Below are positions 15,435 to 17,090 of a DNA stretch of 17,090 bases, piece by piece (the first letter of the stretch is position 1; each line of letters begins with the position of its first letter). The translations under genes were made by a program, and so were the position numbers. This stretch comes from Flavobacterium psychrophilum (GTDB lineage Bacteria; Bacteroidota; Bacteroidia; Flavobacteriales; Flavobacteriaceae), in the NCBI GenBank assembly GCA_945878515.1, contig CAMCTL010000063.1, positions 1 through 17,090 on the forward strand. The letters are read 5' to 3'. The notes beneath the pieces are model-generated. The model ran no database searches. It worked only from the letters and a program-made list of their open reading frames with translations, and was not told the DNA's origin.

Positions 15435-16457
15435 TTAGAATTGAATTCGTGCTTTTGAAACCACAGACGAAGTTTCGAAATTATGGGATAAATACTTTTG
15501 ATAACCTACAATTCCAATCATTGCAGCATTATCGGTAGTGTATTCAAATTTTGGAATATAGGTTTTCCAACCGTATTTGTTTTCGGCTTCTTTTATTGTG
15601 GCTCGAATTCCGGAATTGGCAGAAACTCCGCCGCCAATGGCAATTTGGTTGATTCCAGTTGCTTCGACAGCCAATTTCAATTTGTCCATCAAAATTTCGA
15701 TAATTGTATATTGAATAGAAGCACAAATATCATTAAGGTTTTCATCTATAAAATTCGAATTTTCTAATTTTTTCTTTTGGACAAAATACAAAATGGCTGT
15801 TTTCAATCCTGAAAAGCTGAAGTCCAATCCGGGAACTTTGGGTTTGGTGAAGGCGTAAGCTTTCGGATTTCCGAGCTGCGCATATTTATCTACTAGTGGA
15901 CCGCCAGGATAGGGAAGTCCTAGTATTTTAGCACTTTTATCGAAAGCTTCGCCCACAGCATCGTCGGTGGTTTCACCAATAATTTCCATATCAAAAAAGT
16001 TGTTTACTTTCACAATTTGAGTATGTCCACCAGAAATCGTCAAAGCCAAAAATGGAAATGTAGGTTTGTTAAAGCCTTCTTCGTCTATAAAATGTGCCAA
16101 AATATGGGCTTGCATGTGATTGACAGCGATTAGAGGAATATCTAATGCCAACGACAATGATTTGGCAAAGGAACTTCCTACTAGCAATGATCCCATCAAT
16201 CCTGGACCTTGCGTAAATGAAATGGCAGAAAGTTGGTCTTTTTTTATATTTGCTTTGCGCAATGCTGCATCGATTACAGGGACAATGTTTTGTTGGTGTG
16301 CACGAGAAGCCAATTCTGGAACAACACCTCCGTATTGATTGTGAATCAATTGGTTAGCTACAACATTCGACAAAACTTTATCGTTTTGTAAAACTGCAGC
16401 AGCAGTGTCATCGCAAGAACTTTCGATCGCAAGTATAAAAACCTCGGAATTTTGCAT
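15435..16457 (-). CDS. tsaD: tRNA N6-adenosine threonylcarbamoyltransferase TsaD
   Basis: Transfers the threonylcarbamoyl group from TC-AMP to A37 of ANN-decoding tRNAs, acting with TsaB and TsaE. The 340-residue protein is full length for the ASKHA-fold Kae1/TsaD family. It shows LAIESSCDDTAAAV (9-22), the GGVVPELASRAH block (43-54), the metal-binding HMQAH (His114 and His118), LTISGGHTQ (139-147), the PGLDFSFSGLKTA block (209-221), IGGGVSAN (274-281) and TDNAAMIG (308-315) with metal ligand Asp309. It is the first gene of the minus-strand operon and is divergent from the TamB-like gene. A possible promoter lies about 60 bp upstream. Confidence 0.98.
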   Translation of the reverse strand: MQNSEVFILAIESSCDDTAAAVLQNDKVLSNVVANQLIHNQYGGVVPELASRAHQQNIVPVIDAALRKANIKKDQLSAISFTQGPGLMGSLLVGSSFAKSLSLALDIPLIAVNHMQAHILAHFIDEEGFNKPTFPFLALTISGGHTQIVKVNNFFDMEIIGETTDDAVGEAFDKSAKILGLPYPGGPLVDKYAQLGNPKAYAFTKPKVPGLDFSFSGLKTAILYFVQKKKLENSNFIDENLNDICASIQYTIIEILMDKLKLAVEATGINQIAIGGGVSANSGIRATIKEAENKYGWKTYIPKFEYTTDNAAMIGIVGYQKYLSHNFETSSVVSKARIQF

Positions 16458-16478
16458 AAAAAGGCACTATTTTTGAAT

Positions 16479-16486
16479 TATATTTG
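16479..16486 (+). promoter_or_regulatory. Candidate -7 box for the TamB-like gene
   Basis: TATATTTG fits the Bacteroidota -7 consensus TANNTTTG exactly. A TTG at 16452-16454 lies 24 bp upstream, slightly long for the -33 element. Start of transcription near 16493 would give a leader of about 110-130 nt. Confidence 0.35.
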
Positions 16487-16517
16487 ACATTCCGTAAAAT
16501 ATACTTTTCGGACGAGC

Positions 16518-16525
16518 CAAAATTA
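16518..16525 (-). promoter_or_regulatory. Candidate -7 box for the tsaD operon
   Basis: Plus-strand CAAAATTA reads TAATTTTG on the minus strand, an exact TANNTTTG match about 60 bp upstream of the tsaD ATG. No TTG sits at the usual -33 distance, so support is moderate at best. Confidence 0.3.
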
Positions 16526-16625
16526 AAGAATTTTTATCTAAAACGGCTTTCTTTCGTTATTCAAAATGTAATTTCATAATATTTAAAAAGAGCAAATCGG
16601 TATCAAAAAAATTATTAAAATAGTA

Positions 16626-17090
16626 TTGCGTACGATTCTTGCAGTCATCTTGCTAGTTTTAATACTTGGTATTGCTTTGACACTGCCATTTGTTCAAACT
16701 AAAATTGGAAATTATGTAACGAATACACTCAACGAAAAATACAAGATAAGCATTAATGTTGAAGAGGTTTCTTTGACGGTCTTCGGTGGAATGAAACTGA
16801 AAAACGTTTTGATTCTAGACCATCATAAAGACACTTTAATTTCTGCTAATCGAATAAAAACCAATATTTTAGATTGGAGTAAAATTGCCGATGGAGATTT
16901 GATTTTTGGTGATATTGCTGCCGATGGTTTGTATTTTAATATGAAAACCTATAAAAAAGAAAAAGAATCCAATCTTGATCGATTCGTAGCGGCATTTGAT
17001 TCTAAAACGCCACCTTCTACAAAACATTTTTTATTAACCGCCACCAAAGTAAAGATTACTAACGGCCATTATAGTCTTATTGACGAAAAT
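16626..17090 (+). CDS. TamB/AsmA-like envelope protein, 3'-truncated by window edge
   Basis: The 5' part of a large Bacteroidota TamB-type (translocation/assembly module) gene; 155 codons are visible. The frame encodes a single N-terminal membrane anchor (RTILAVILLVLILGIALTLP), then LPFVQTKIGNYVTNTLNEKY, INVEEVSLTVFGGMKLKNV, LILDHHKDTLISA and further beta-rich sequence, the usual opening of these proteins. TamB-like proteins span the periplasm and act in lipid or outer-membrane-protein transport. The start is uncertain: the frame opens after a stop at 16584-16586, and TTG at 16626 is the first conventional initiation codon. The preceding codons (KKIIKIV after ATC at 16602) look like the expected basic n-region, as if ATG had become ATC. 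It is divergent from tsaD. Confidence 0.78.
   Translation, partial: MRTILAVILLVLILGIALTLPFVQTKIGNYVTNTLNEKYKISINVEEVSLTVFGGMKLKNVLILDHHKDTLISANRIKTNILDWSKIADGDLIFGDIAADGLYFNMKTYKKEKESNLDRFVAAFDSKTPPSTKHFLLTATKVKITNGHYSLIDEN

Noticed and set aside
1..17090. CRISPR array, tRNA or rRNA genes, or insertion sequences
   Set aside because: No regularly spaced identical repeats, no cloverleaf-like sequence with a T-loop signature, and no transposase or integrase motifs were seen on either strand.

Overview
The window looks like a chromosomal piece of a low-GC Bacteroidota, most likely a Flavobacteriaceae member close to Flavobacterium. The evidence is the AT-rich DNA, start sites preceded by A-rich rather than GGAGG-type leaders, a C-terminal type IX secretion (T9SS) sorting domain, an MG2/TonB-plug outer-membrane-type protein, TANNTTTG-like -7 promoter boxes, and tsaD divergent from a TamB-like gene.

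Layout. (1) 1-2427, plus strand: the 3' part of a sulfatase, then 2 bp later an exported galactose mutarotase. Together they look like the end of a sulfated-glycan utilisation operon. (2) 2600-4951: a large exported protein with an MG2-like N-terminus and a TonB-plug-like C-terminus. (3) 4952-5537: about 590 bp without a convincing gene, ending in a clear intrinsic terminator. (4) 5538-7356, plus: a VanX-type D-Ala-D-Ala dipeptidase lipoprotein, a Crp/Fnr-family regulator whose stop codon lies in a terminator hairpin, and a DinB-superfamily protein. (5) 10239-7395, minus: a tight three-gene operon of AI-2E-family permease, THUMP-like SAM methyltransferase (TTG start) and a small secreted protein of unknown function. 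(6) 10409-14043, plus: a CotH-kinase/lamin-tail/T9SS protein, a membrane-anchored ankyrin-repeat protein and a degenerate-looking fragment. These are separated by intergenic segments that repeat each other, giving a cassette-like arrangement. (7) 16457-14044, minus: tsaD, rsmE and a secreted DUF4159 protein, a translation/RNA-modification operon. (8) From about 16602, plus: the 5' end of a TamB/AsmA-like gene that runs off the window and has no ATG or GTG start.

The most interesting structure is the repeat-bounded CotH/ankyrin region. Each gene is preceded by a GGTCGGGTTT element and followed by the inverse AACCCGA. The AACCCGA belongs to a 34-bp direct repeat whose two copies match at 28 of 34 positions. 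This resembles a small cassette array, but no integrase or transposase is visible, so any mobility is inference. Most other genes are conserved families of this group. Functions are assigned from motifs read by eye; no searches were run.
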